Source of the DNA: Pelagomonas calceolata
Taxonomy: Eukaryota > Sar > Pelagophyceae > Pelagomonadales > Pelagomonadaceae
Direction: 5' to 3'
Length of the DNA stretch: 64,000 nt
Assembly (NCBI GenBank): GCA_918797485.1
Contig: CAKKNE010000003.1
Location: 558,001 to 622,000 of the forward strand
Shown here: positions 55,901-64,000 of the stretch, in pieces
How the letters are laid out: each line of letters starts with the position of its first letter
Numbering within the stretch: position 1 is the stretch's first letter
Position numbers and translations under genes: made by a program
Notes under the pieces: model-generated
Databases searched by the model: none
The model's input: only the letters and a program-made list of their open reading frames with translations
Told to the model about the DNA's origin: nothing

Positions 55901-57379
55901 ATGCGGTCCGCCCTGCGCCGCGCGACGGCGGCGCGGCGGCGGCGCCACAAGAGCGGCATGCCCGCGGACTACGCCATGGTCCCGCCCTTTCCCCGCGGCG
56001 GCTGGAACGCGCACCAGCCGCCCTTTCCGGAGATTGCACCAACGACCCAATTGACGACGCTGCCGAGCGGCTTGCGGGTCGTCTCCCAGGAGACGCACAC
56101 CTATATGTCAGCTATCGGCGTCGTGATTTGTGGTGGAGCGGCCGACGAGAAGGCCCACCTCGGGACTGTGGGCGGCGCGCAGCTCGCGGAAGTGTGCGCG
56201 TGGCGAGGGACGAGGAACTCGTCGACGGCCGACGTGCTGAAGCGCGCGGAGGCGTGCGGGGCGTACCTGCACGCGAACGCGCAGCGCGAGCAGACGCTCT
56301 ACTGTATTGATGCTTTGCGAGATAAGCTCGAGGACGCGACGCAATTACTTGCGGAGGCGTGCCTGCTGGGTCCGGACCTCGAGGCGCCGGGCGCCATGGA
56401 CGAGGTGCGCGAGGGTATGGAGCTAGCTTTTCTGGACGCGACGCAGGACGCGCGCGTCCGGGAAAACATCCACGCCGCCGCGTACGGTTCATCGCCGTTG
56501 GGCGCGCCGCTCCTCTGCCCGCCGTCCCAGCTGCACACTTTGTCCCCAAAAACGCTCGCGGACTTCCGCGCCTTGATCACGCAGCCCCAATCGCTGGTCG
56601 TCGGGGCGGGTGTCGGCCACGACGAACTTATTGCATTGGCCGAAAAACACTTCGAGCCGCACCTGCCTCCATCAACAGCGCCACTGGCGATCACACAGTC
56701 GCCTTACGTGGGCGGGTGCGTCCTGGCCGAGGAGCGGGCCCCGACGCCGTCTGGTTATGCTGTTGAAGCCACACCTCAAGTGAGGATTGCCTGCGCCATG
56801 CGCGCGCCCGAAGGAGGGTGGCATTCGAAGGATTTGATCGCTTGTTGTGTGCTCCAAACTCTGTTGGGGGGTGGCGATTCCTTCTCCGCCGGTGGACCCG
56901 GCAAGGGAATGTACTCTCGCTTATACAGAGAGGTGCTCAACCGGTACCACTGGGTCGAGGCCTGCGAGGCCTTCGTGTCCATCCACGATCGGGAGGGGTT
57001 ATTAGGTATTGTGGGGGCGTGTGCTCCTGCAAGTGCGCATCACTTGACCGAGGTGCTCATGTCCAATCTGTTGCGGTTGGGCCAGCAGCCTGTTGAGAGA
57101 TCAGAATTGGACCGGGCCAAGAACATGCTCAAGGTCAACGTGTTGACGCAGCTCGAGTCTAGACTGGTGTTATTCGAAGATATTGCGCGGCAGGTCGCGA
57201 CTTTTGGGAGGCGCCAAACTTTGCAGGAGATGACGGCGGCCGTCGACGCCGTCACGGAGGAAGATATCTTGAGGATAGGGCAATACATGTGCGCGGCGCC
57301 TCCATCCATGGCGGCGCACGGCGAGGACCTGTCCAGGGTGCCGCCCTACGAGCAGGTGCGGTCCTGGCGGCTCCGGTAG
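55901..57379 (+). CDS. Mitochondrial processing peptidase alpha subunit
   Basis: 492 residues. An Arg-rich N-terminus (MRSALRRATAARRRRHKSG) serves as a presequence. TTLPSGLRVVSQE starts the M16 fold, and the flexible glycine-rich loop typical of the alpha subunit is present, LLGGGDSFSAGGPGKGMYSRL. The inverted zinc motif HxxEH is absent, as expected for the non-catalytic alpha partner; it recognises presequences and works with beta in the matrix (in some organisms as part of the bc1 complex). Additional blocks such as LNRYHWVEACEAF and QLESRLVLFEDIARQVATFGRR fit. Single exon. Confidence 0.92.
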   Translation: MRSALRRATAARRRRHKSGMPADYAMVPPFPRGGWNAHQPPFPEIAPTTQLTTLPSGLRVVSQETHTYMSAIGVVICGGAADEKAHLGTVGGAQLAEVCAWRGTRNSSTADVLKRAEACGAYLHANAQREQTLYCIDALRDKLEDATQLLAEACLLGPDLEAPGAMDEVREGMELAFLDATQDARVRENIHAAAYGSSPLGAPLLCPPSQLHTLSPKTLADFRALITQPQSLVVGAGVGHDELIALAEKHFEPHLPPSTAPLAITQSPYVGGCVLAEERAPTPSGYAVEATPQVRIACAMRAPEGGWHSKDLIACCVLQTLLGGGDSFSAGGPGKGMYSRLYREVLNRYHWVEACEAFVSIHDREGLLGIVGACAPASAHHLTEVLMSNLLRLGQQPVERSELDRAKNMLKVNVLTQLESRLVLFEDIARQVATFGRRQTLQEMTAAVDAVTEEDILRIGQYMCAAPPSMAAHGEDLSRVPPYEQVRSWRLR

Positions 57380-57450
57380 TCTTAAGTGTTTAATAGCGTT
57401 AGTTAATCGATAAGTTGTGCGACGACGGCGACGTGTCGACGGCGCGTCGA

Positions 57451-57797
57451 CTAGGTCTGCTTCGGGTGGAAGCCGTGCCAGAATTTGGGGGTGACCGCGT
57501 GCTTGATCGTCAGCGCGTGGATGTAGCACGCCGTCAGCGTCAGGACGGCGGCGAGGATGCGCCCGACGACCTTGAAGAAGCGCCACGCCCGTGTCCGTAT
57601 GGATCTGGTACGTCGACATCGTCAGCGTCACCATCGGAAACACGACGCCCCACCAGTTCGGAGCGAAGGGAATGCCCGTGCCGCCGCCGAGGCCGAGGCG
57701 GCTGCTCAGCGACGAGTGGTGGAAGGACGTGGACGAGGCCAGAAAATACACCCAGACTCCGAAGCCCCACAGGAACAAGCCGATGGCGATGGCTCAG
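57451..57797 (-). pseudogene. C-terminal fragment of a TDT/SLAC1-like membrane transporter
   Basis: The frame gives AIAIGLFLWGFGVWVYFLAS, then PNWWGVVFPMVTLTMSTYQI, a pattern seen in tellurite-resistance/dicarboxylate (TDT, SLAC1-like) channels, and after a one-base slip RFFKVVGRILAAVLTLTACYIHALTIKHAVTPKFWHGF. The frame starts abruptly after a stop at about 57797 and no upstream transmembrane segments precede it, so the first roughly eight helices are missing. It looks like a decayed remnant, or a short gene whose start I cannot place. Confidence 0.45.
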
Positions 57798-57941
57798 ATT
57801 GGCTTCAATGGCGCCTAAACCGCGACAGGAGCACAGGTTTCCGTTTTTCCGCTGGATGCGCGCACTCAGAGGGGCCTCTTTGATGAGCAAGGAACTCGGC
57901 GCGCCCGATCAACCGAGATCAGCGCGCTGGGAATATGGCGA

Positions 57942-57965
57942 GCTAGCGTCCAGTAAGACACTAGC
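57942..57965 (-). promoter_or_regulatory. Palindromic promoter motif, copy 13
   Basis: GCTAGCGTC, CAG, TAAGACACTAGC, 117 bp upstream of the aldo/keto reductase start, the closest spacing in the window. Confidence 0.65.
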
Positions 57966-58081
57966 AAGCTGGGAGAGCCTGGTCGCAGCTCAGCCGCACG
58001 CCGGCGCAAGAGCTCCACAGTTCGATATTTCGACCGCTCGCATCTGTTTGACAACTGGCGCTGTCGCTCCCGTGAAACACA

Positions 58082-59119
58082 ATGCGGCTCGCCTCGCGCC
58101 TCGCGACGGCAATGATAGGGGCGGCCCGCGGCCTGTCCCGGTCGTCGCCGCGCATGAGTTCGCTCAGCAGCGCCCCGACCGTCGCGCTCAACGACGGCAC
58201 GAGCCACCCGCAGATCGGCTTCGGGACGTACAAGGTCGGCTTCATCCCCGCCTCCGCCTCGGCGGCCGTCGCCGGCGCCGAGGAGAGCGGCGGCGAGGTC
58301 GCCACTGCCACGGACATCGTCGGGGACGCGCTGGACGTCGGGTATAGGTTTCTGGACTGCGCGCAGTTCTACGGGAACGAGGTCCAGGTCGGCGAGGCGA
58401 TTAAAACATCAAAAATTCCCCGGTCGGACTTATACTTAGCCTCGAAGTGCTGGTCCGATGCGATATATGACGGGCCGGCCGCCGTCCGAGCGCAAGTCGA
58501 GCGGTCGCTGCGTGATTTAAACACGGAGTATCTCGATTTGTACCTGGTCCACTGGCCCGTGCCGGGGAAGCACGTCGCCGCCTACCTCGAGCTCGAGAAA
58601 TGCCAAGCGGAAGGCCTCGTGAAGTCCATCGGCGTCTCCAACTACGCCGTCGAGGACATCGAAGAGCTCCTCAGGGAGGCGTCGGTCGTCCCGGCCGTGA
58701 ACCAGATCGAGTTCAACCCCTTTTTGTATAGAAGGAAGACGCTGGACTACCTCACGAAGAAGGGCATCAAAATCCAAGCGTACCGGGCGCTGCGCGACGG
58801 CAAGGCATTCGACGACCCGACGATCAACGCCGTCGCGAGTAGGCACGGCGCGACGCCGGCCCAGGTACTGGGCGCCTGGTGCGTCGCCAAGGGCGCCATC
58901 TACATGCCCAAGTCGACGCGGCGGGAGCGCATGGTCGAGAACGCGGACGTTTTTGACCTGGCGGCGGCGCTCGACGCGGACGACTTTTCCAGGCTCGACG
59001 CGCTCACGACGCCCGAGGCCATCGCGGCGTACAAGGCCCTCTACGAGAAGTGCGTCGTCCGCGACACTCCCTTAGACGAGTCTGATCCGGGCATCAAGCG
59101 GGATATCACGGCCGGCTAG
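58082..59119 (+). CDS. Aldo/keto reductase, possibly organelle-targeted
   Basis: 345 residues. NADPH-dependent carbonyl reductase fold with the four catalytic residues in the expected blocks: FLDCAQFYGNE (Asp and Tyr), LASKCW (Lys) and DLYLVHWPVPG (His). The segment GVSNYAVEDIEELL and the C-terminal cofactor block IYMPKSTRRERMVENADVF follow. An insert (IPASASAAVAGAEESGGEVATATD) separates strand 1 from helix 1 and is unusual. The first 25 residues (MRLASRLATAMIGAARGLSRSS) are basic and amphipathic, a mitochondrial-type leader; a second ATG at 58154 (MSSLSSAP) would give the cytosolic form. Confidence 0.88.
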   Translation: MRLASRLATAMIGAARGLSRSSPRMSSLSSAPTVALNDGTSHPQIGFGTYKVGFIPASASAAVAGAEESGGEVATATDIVGDALDVGYRFLDCAQFYGNEVQVGEAIKTSKIPRSDLYLASKCWSDAIYDGPAAVRAQVERSLRDLNTEYLDLYLVHWPVPGKHVAAYLELEKCQAEGLVKSIGVSNYAVEDIEELLREASVVPAVNQIEFNPFLYRRKTLDYLTKKGIKIQAYRALRDGKAFDDPTINAVASRHGATPAQVLGAWCVAKGAIYMPKSTRRERMVENADVFDLAAALDADDFSRLDALTTPEAIAAYKALYEKCVVRDTPLDESDPGIKRDITAG

Positions 59120-59157
59120 TTTTAAGATTCTTAGTAACAACACATACATGGACGCCG

Positions 59158-60504
59158 TCACCCGACGACCGTCGACGGGACGTAGGCCCCGTGGCAGGGC
59201 ACGGCCGCGGCCGCGTCCGTCCGCGGCGGGTCGCGCCCGACGCAGCCGCAGGCCGTCTGGTTCGCGGAGGGCAGCCGGCAGCAGCCGTTCGTCCACCTAT
59301 CTAGATTGCGCTCCGTCTCCCAGTATAGCGATTTGCCGTCCCAGGCGCCGCCCTGCTCCGCGTCCAATTCATAAATCTGGCTCTCGAGCACGGCGTCGCG
59401 CGCGAAGGGCCGCCGGTCGAGCCGGTGGCGGAAGGCGTCGCGCACGTGGCGCTGGCCGAGGTCGAGGCGGTGGCCGCACGCGTGCTGGTCGATGACGGCG
59501 GGGTCCTTGGCCCAGGCCTGCGAGCAGCCCCAGCAATCCAAGAACTGCGGCGCGGGCGCCCGGCCTTCCACTTCGAGGAAGCGCAGCGCCGTCGGCACGC
59601 TCACCTCGTGGTGGAATTTAAACTGCGTCCCGCAGAGTTGCGCAAAGTCCGCGAAGATGGGAGACGGCAGGTAGAAGAGGTCGGCCCAGGCGGCGCAGGC
59701 CTCGGGCTCCTTCGCACGTGTCGGCGCGCTCGCGGCCCACGCGCGGCGCGCCTGGTCCTTCGCGTCGTGGCCCCACGTCCATTCTCTATCGACGTCGAGC
59801 GCCTCGCCGCCCAGGCAGTACCGCCCGAAGACCCGGAACTCGCGGACGGCGTCGTCGGGCGGGCGATTCAAACCCGCCGCGAGCGTCCACGGCCGCTTGA
59901 GATCCAACGCGCCCGCGTCGACCTGTGTGGAAATCAACCAGTGTGTCGGGTGGACTTCACAAAGTCGTTTCTCGGCGATGACGTGGCCGCGAACGCGCCG
60001 TAAATTTGATTCCACACAGGCGTCGACGCGGTGCGCGAACGACGGCGGGTCCAGCCAGAAATCTAGGTGCGCCACGACCGCGCCGGTGACGCCCCCCGTC
60101 CCGCGCCAGTGGGGCCGCAGCCACGGCGGCGGCTCGTCGCGCCTCGAAAACGTCGCGAGCTGCCCGAAGAGCTGCGCGTAGGCCGCGACGTAGGGGTCCC
60201 GGCCGGCGCCGCGGCGGGCCAAGAAGCAGGCGACCCCATACCGGTCGCAGGCGTCCTGCGAGGGCACGGTCGCCGTCGCGCCCGTCGCTTCGTGCGAGCG
60301 CCGCCGGCCCGCCGTGCCCGGCAGCACGAGGTAGGCGACGCCGCCGAACCAGCGCTCGTACCTCCTGGAAATGTAGAGGCGCTCGACGAAGGCCTGATGG
60401 CTTACGAGCAGCGTGCCGCGGAGAGTTTCGGATGCTGCAGCTGTGCTGCTGCCGGCCAGCAGAAGGAGTAGCGTGCCGCATCGATGGCGTCGAGGCTGCG
60501 GCAT
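59158..60504 (-). CDS. Secreted Cys-rich protein of unknown function
   Basis: Exons 60504-60028 and 59922-59158 give 413 residues. The ATG at 60504 (MPQPRRHRCGTLLLLLAGSS) starts a signal peptide. Mature blocks include YERWFGGVAYLVLPG, CDRYGVACFLA, VVAHLDFWLDPP, YLPSPIFADFAQLCG and FLDCWGCSQAW, with about 18 cysteines, and an end rich in Cys (NGCCRLPSANQTACGC). The D-x-W/D-F pattern recalls extracellular glycosyltransferases but no family is assured. The introner lies after the Val-Asp codons; unspliced, its 105 nt keeps the frame open, adding 35 residues. Confidence 0.6.
   Translation of the reverse strand: MPQPRRHRCGTLLLLLAGSSTAAASETLRGTLLVSHQAFVERLYISRRYERWFGGVAYLVLPGTAGRRRSHEATGATATVPSQDACDRYGVACFLARRGAGRDPYVAAYAQLFGQLATFSRRDEPPPWLRPHWRGTGGVTGAVVAHLDFWLDPPSFAHRVDACVESNLRRVRGHVIAEKRLCEVHPTHWLISTQVDAGALDLKRPWTLAAGLNRPPDDAVREFRVFGRYCLGGEALDVDREWTWGHDAKDQARRAWAASAPTRAKEPEACAAWADLFYLPSPIFADFAQLCGTQFKFHHEVSVPTALRFLEVEGRAPAPQFLDCWGCSQAWAKDPAVIDQHACGHRLDLGQRHVRDAFRHRLDRRPFARDAVLESQIYELDAEQGGAWDGKSLYWETERNLDRWTNGCCRLPSANQTACGCVGRDPPRTDAAAAVPCHGAYVPSTVVG
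59923..60027 (-). mobile_element. Introner 6, opposite orientation to introner 5
   Basis: The 97-bp element (59923-60019) is flanked by a perfect duplication GCGTCGAC on the plus strand (59915-59922 and 60020-60027), which reads GTCGACGC in gene sense. On the plus strand its left part (AACCAGTGTGTCGGGTG) and right part (GAACGCGCCGTAAA) match introner 5, but here the host gene is on the minus strand. Confidence 0.92.
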
Positions 60505-60650
60505 TGTCTCCGGTGACACTCAATAGATTAGGATGGATAACCGTTACAGCACGCAGTGCAACGGGTCTAGTCTAGCCCTTGCAAGCACAAGTAGACCCGC
60601 GGCGGCTGGTGGCTAGGCAGCCAAGCGCAAAAAGCGCAGAGGAAGGGGCA

Positions 60651-60673
60651 GCTAGCGGCCGTAAGACACTAGC
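60651..60673 (-). promoter_or_regulatory. Palindromic promoter motif, copy 14
   Basis: GCTAGCGGC, CG, TAAGACACTAGC, 147 bp upstream of the secreted-protein start at 60504. Confidence 0.65.
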
Positions 60674-60737
60674 AAGTCCGGGGAAGCCTCATAGTTACGT
60701 AACTAGCCTAGGCCTGTCCAATTGCACATAACAGAAC

Positions 60738-63700
60738 TTAGAAATACACCCTCATCGTCGACGCCACATCCTGCCGGCACATCGGGCAGCTCTCCGTCGC
60801 GTGCCGGCCCGCGCACCCGGCGCAGAGGACGTGTCCGCACGGGACCAGCGCGATCTCGCGGTCGCCGTCCATGCACAGCGGGCACTCTTGCGTCGACGGC
60901 GTCGCGATCGGCGGCGGCGGCGGCGCTGCGGGCGGCGGCGCCACGGCCGCCACCAGAAGCTTCTCAGCATCTTCTGGTTTGATCGCAATGTCCACGAGGT
61001 CACTGATCGACAAAAGCGGAAGGGCCTCGATATCAATCTCCTCCGCTGCCAGCGCTCCGGCTATGTGATTCAGGTCGAGGCGCGCCAGGAGGGCGGCGAG
61101 CGGGGCGTCGAGCGCATACGACGCGCCGGCGTCCGCCGCCGGCGCGGTAAGTAGCGGCAGGAGCGACGGCGCGGGGCCGGCGTCGGGCGCCTTCTCCTCG
61201 TCGGCCGGCACGGCGCGGCTACCGGCCGTGCGTCCGGCGAGGCGGCCCAGTTTTCTCAAAGCTTCTTCCGTTATTGACCCGGCGTTTGATTCCAGCTTCA
61301 GTAAATCCTCAACGGCGTGCCTCGGGACATCCGCGTTTTCGTGTCGTGTCCTCCGCGCCGGCGTCGCGTCGTCCTCATCATCATCATCGACGGCGAGGTC
61401 AGAAAGGGCCCGGCGGGGGGCGGTGGGGGCGGCGGGAGGCTTCGGCTGCGGCGGTGGCGGCGGAGGCATCGCTACGGCCCCGACGCTGGAGATAACAATG
61501 CGCGGACCGTCCTGAGAGATACGCAGGCCGGCAGGAGCGGCCACCGTCCGCAGTAGCTTAAGGGCGCCGCCCTTCGGCACTGAAAGTCCACGCGCCGCCG
61601 GGCTTTTGTAGAACTGCGCGAGATCCGTACCGACGATGCGGCCGCCCCGGGAAACGATCCAGCCGCGGAGCGCGCTCGCGAAGGCCATGGCGGGATTAAC
61701 TTCGCGGGCGCGCGGCGCCGCAGCAGGGGGCGCCTTCGTTCGGGCGCGGGCGCGCGGCGCCGGCGCCGACCGCGAAGCTTGTTGTTTCGCCAGGAGCAGC
61801 AAATCGTCGTCGTCGTCGTCCTCAGACGAAGACGAAGACGACACCTCCGCGGCGGAGGCCGGCGCGGGCGCGGGCGCGGGCGCGGGCACCGACGCTTTCT
61901 TGCCTTTTTTTCTGGACTTCTTCGTGGTCCCCGGCCTGTGCTCCTCGGCCTCAAGCGACGCGAGGAGATCTGCCGCCGCCTGGTCCGCCGCCGCCTGGCG
62001 CGCGGCCGTGTCCTCAGCCGCACCATCACCAGCGCCGCCTCCGCCAGTGCCGCCTCCGCGCGCGGCGCGCCGCTTCGCGATGCGCTTCTGGACTCCTATC
62101 GCCGCCTCCGCGAAGGCGTCGAGCGCGACCACGACGCAGTCGTCGCCCAGCTTCATGAGCGTCTTGAGCAGCTTCTCGGCCGTCTTGTGGCCCTTTTTAC
62201 CCCACTTCGCGAGGTGGCCGTGTTCCTTGAGCGCCATCGCCACCGGCACGAACAAGGCCTTGCTAAATTCGGGCGAGTCCTTTCGCATCATCGATTGCGA
62301 TAGGTAGCGCAGAAACTCGTAGACGATCCGCGCGGACGGCCGGCCCGCGTCCTTGGCCTGTGCATAAATCAACCGGTGAGTCGGGTCGAGCTGGCGTCGC
62401 GTCGATGGCGTGGATGTCATAATTCAGCAGTGGCGGAGATTTATGCACTGTCCTTGACAATGTCGAGCAGCGCCCGAAAGTGTTCAAGCGTGAGTTTTCC
62501 GACGTGTTCCCATCGGTGGTCATCGTAGTCGTAGCCGTCCGCGCTATCGAGTCCCGCGCCAAAGTCCCAGCAATTGTCATCGTCGAACTTTGCCATGAAG
62601 TCGTCAGGCAACCGCAGCGACCTAACGCACAGCAGCAGGGCGGCCACGTCCCTCACCTGCAGGCGGCCGTCATGTTTGTCATAGAAGCCGGGGGACGGGT
62701 AAGCAGTAAAGACTTCGAAAATACCAACGTCCGTCGGAATTTGGATCCAATCGGCACAGCTCAAGAGCGGCAACAGGACCTCTACGGTTTCGTCGCAAAT
62801 GAGCAGTGGCACAAGGCCCAGCCTTCCTGGTGGAGAGTGCGTCGTGTGCTTGATTAGCGAAGCGACGAGGACACCGGCTCTGGTACCCCCCTTCAAGAAC
62901 GCGCCACCGCGGGCGAGGGCCCGCGCCATGACGTAGACCACGTCGCGCGAAGGCGGCGCGGCTGTCAGAAGCGCCAAAAGAGAATCGGTGATCAGATTTG
63001 TGCTCGCCTCATCACTGTCGGCGGCGAGCCGGCAGAGGGCAACGGCCACACGTATAAGATTCCTCAGAAGCCCCGCGTCCGTGCGCGGGGTATCCGTCGA
63101 CACGCGTAACAAATGAGAAAACGTTCCCGGAACCGCACCAAGCATGGCGGGCCTCGTGCTCTCGCGCACGATCACATCGACTAGCGCGTCAATGGTACCA
63201 CGGTCCGTCAGGTCCACCCACGTGCTGCCAGCGGATACAACATGTTCGACGAGCACAGCGACCGCCGAGTGGTAGGCCTCGTCGTCGGCGCCGTCCGCGT
63301 CGCGGGCGGCGACGCGCATGATCGCGGCGTCGACCGCCGAGAGCGAGAACTTGGCAGTCATTGAATTTATTAAATCCTTCAGATCCTGCGCCTCCGGACA
63401 AGAGGTTGTCAAGACTAGCGCACAGCCGTCGGTCGGCGCCTTTGGGACGTAGTTGACGAGCGCCACCATCGCGACGGATGCTATAACACTGTCAATCGCC
63501 ATGTCCCCGTCGCCGAAAAAAAGATCATACGCCAGCACCATCTCCGGCAATGCCGAGGCATCGTTCAGGTTCCTGAACTCATCTCTTAGCGAGGTGAGTT
63601 CATCTATGTCATCTGGGCCGACAGGGGGCAAATTGGACCGCCTACATCTAGCGGCAAGGGCGCGAGGCAGCCCGCTCGCCCGCACCGGACGCAGATTCCA

Positions 63701-64000
63701 GGCTTGTGCATTTGAAAGGAGCCGGGCCGCGACGGTGGCGGCGGTGTAGGCGATGCGTTGCGAGGAATCGCAGTCCTCGTCGTCGTCCTGCCCGTCGGTG
63801 CGCAGCGCGGCCGCGAGAAGGGCGCAGAGACAGCGCTGCATTTGGTCATCGAGGTCGCATGTCGCGGTACGGAGGGCGATGCCTGCCAGCGCGATCACGC
63901 TTCCCACGCACTCCCGGAGCTCTCGCCTCAGGCGGCCGGCACTTCGGCGCACAAACTCGTCCGCCAACTCGCCGCGCGCCTGCCGCCGCCGGCCGCCGGC
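60738..64000 (-). CDS. Large RING-finger protein with SAM-like domain, 5' partial
   Basis: Two parts are joined by an introner: LLDI then AKDAGRPSARIVYEF. The frame is open to the right edge at 64000. The upstream 510 residues are helical repeats (HEAT/ARM-like: LPEMVLAYDLFF, ALVDVIVRESTRPAM). After the splice come a helical block (ALFVPVAMALKEHGHLAKW), an Ala-Pro-rich region with a possible winged-helix/LOTUS-like segment (LRGWIVSRGGRIVGTDLAQF), a SAM-like domain (LAALLARLDLNHIAGALAAE and ALPLLSISDLVDIAI) and a C-terminal RING, CPLCMDGDREIALVPCGHVLC with CAGC and CPMCR. An E3 ubiquitin ligase with scaffold repeats is inferred. Confidence 0.7.
62358..62458 (-). mobile_element. Introner 7, variant terminal repeats
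   Basis: Target copies GTCAAGGA and GCCAAGGA (7 of 8). Ends are CAGTGCATAAATC and GGTTGATTTATGCACAG, a second terminal-repeat type, with the shared interior CCACGCCATCGACGCGACG. Without splicing the frame would stop after LLDIVKDSA. Confidence 0.85.

Noticed and set aside
2887-60673. The palindrome family as a mobile MITE
   Set aside because: Copies are only 22-25 bp with no internal sequence and no visible target duplications; positions are tied to 5' regions, so a regulatory element fits better, though this was not tested genome-wide.
1-64000. CRISPR arrays, rRNA, viral or retroelement remains
   Set aside because: No regularly spaced repeats, rRNA cores, reverse transcriptase, integrase or capsid motifs were found on either strand.

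Overview
The window reads as nuclear DNA of a compact, GC-rich eukaryote, most likely a picoplanktonic stramenopile alga of the pelagophyte type (Aureococcus/Pelagomonas relatives). Evidence: intron-containing genes for eukaryote-only machinery (Virilizer, ORMDL, NudC, a mitochondrial processing peptidase alpha subunit, Nop4/RBM28, an RBR ubiquitin ligase), a phytoene synthase whose leader looks like a bipartite stramenopile plastid signal, and repeated short spliced transposons ('introners') of the kind known from Aureococcus. No rRNA, tRNA, CRISPR array, viral element or bacterial-style operon was seen. About 41 genes occupy 64 kb, alternating in divergent and convergent pairs; convergent stop codons are often under 100 bp apart.

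Layout. 1-8.6 kb: an unrecognised low-GC gene open at the left edge, a small secreted protein, a coiled-coil protein and a Virilizer homologue. 8.9-20.1 kb: MYND/RINGv/TPR protein, proteasome alpha-like protein with a leader, phytoene synthase, membrane-anchored EEP-fold phosphatase/nuclease, AIG1-like membrane protein, RBR E3 ligase, PITH protein, RING-CXXC protein. 20.5-29.4 kb: SMP-C2-C2-FYVE membrane-contact protein, methyltransferase, TAZ-like zinc protein, a beheaded ABCG transporter, NudC-domain protein, glycosyltransferase. 29.7-38 kb: DEAD-box helicase, serpin, proline dehydrogenase, plastid-directed protein, M23 peptidase, ankyrin protein. 38.5-50.8 kb: telobox-Myb protein, GT32 glycosyltransferase, esterase, methyltransferase/ARM gene, coiled-coil protein, IQ-WW-MORN protein. 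50.9-64 kb: EF-hand membrane protein, Nop4/RBM28, 2Fe-2S thioredoxin-like protein, ORMDL, MPP alpha, TDT transporter fragment, aldo/keto reductase, secreted protein and a right-edge RING gene.

Two repeat systems stand out. (1) A 22-25 bp interrupted palindrome (GCTAGTGTCTTAC, a short spacer, CGCTAGC) occurs 14 times clearly and about twice more weakly. Every clear copy lies in a 5' intergenic region, typically 120-310 bp from the start codon, and none is seen in coding sequence or in convergent 3'-3' gaps. It looks like an undescribed promoter element, often bidirectional. (2) At least seven introners have inverted termini (CTGTGTGGAAATCAA or variants). Six have recognisable 8-bp target duplications and the seventh a weak one; the duplication starts with GT in gene sense, so it can serve as the 5' splice site while the element supplies the AG. 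Two near-copies lie in genes of opposite orientation, so the element apparently splices both ways.

Many otherwise conserved genes (DEAD-box, proline dehydrogenase, ankyrin, Myb, MORN, Nop4, methyltransferase/ARM) change frame once or more, often at G or GC runs. Residual assembly indels explain this better than mass pseudogenisation, but the sequence alone cannot decide. All names rest on reading protein motifs by eye.
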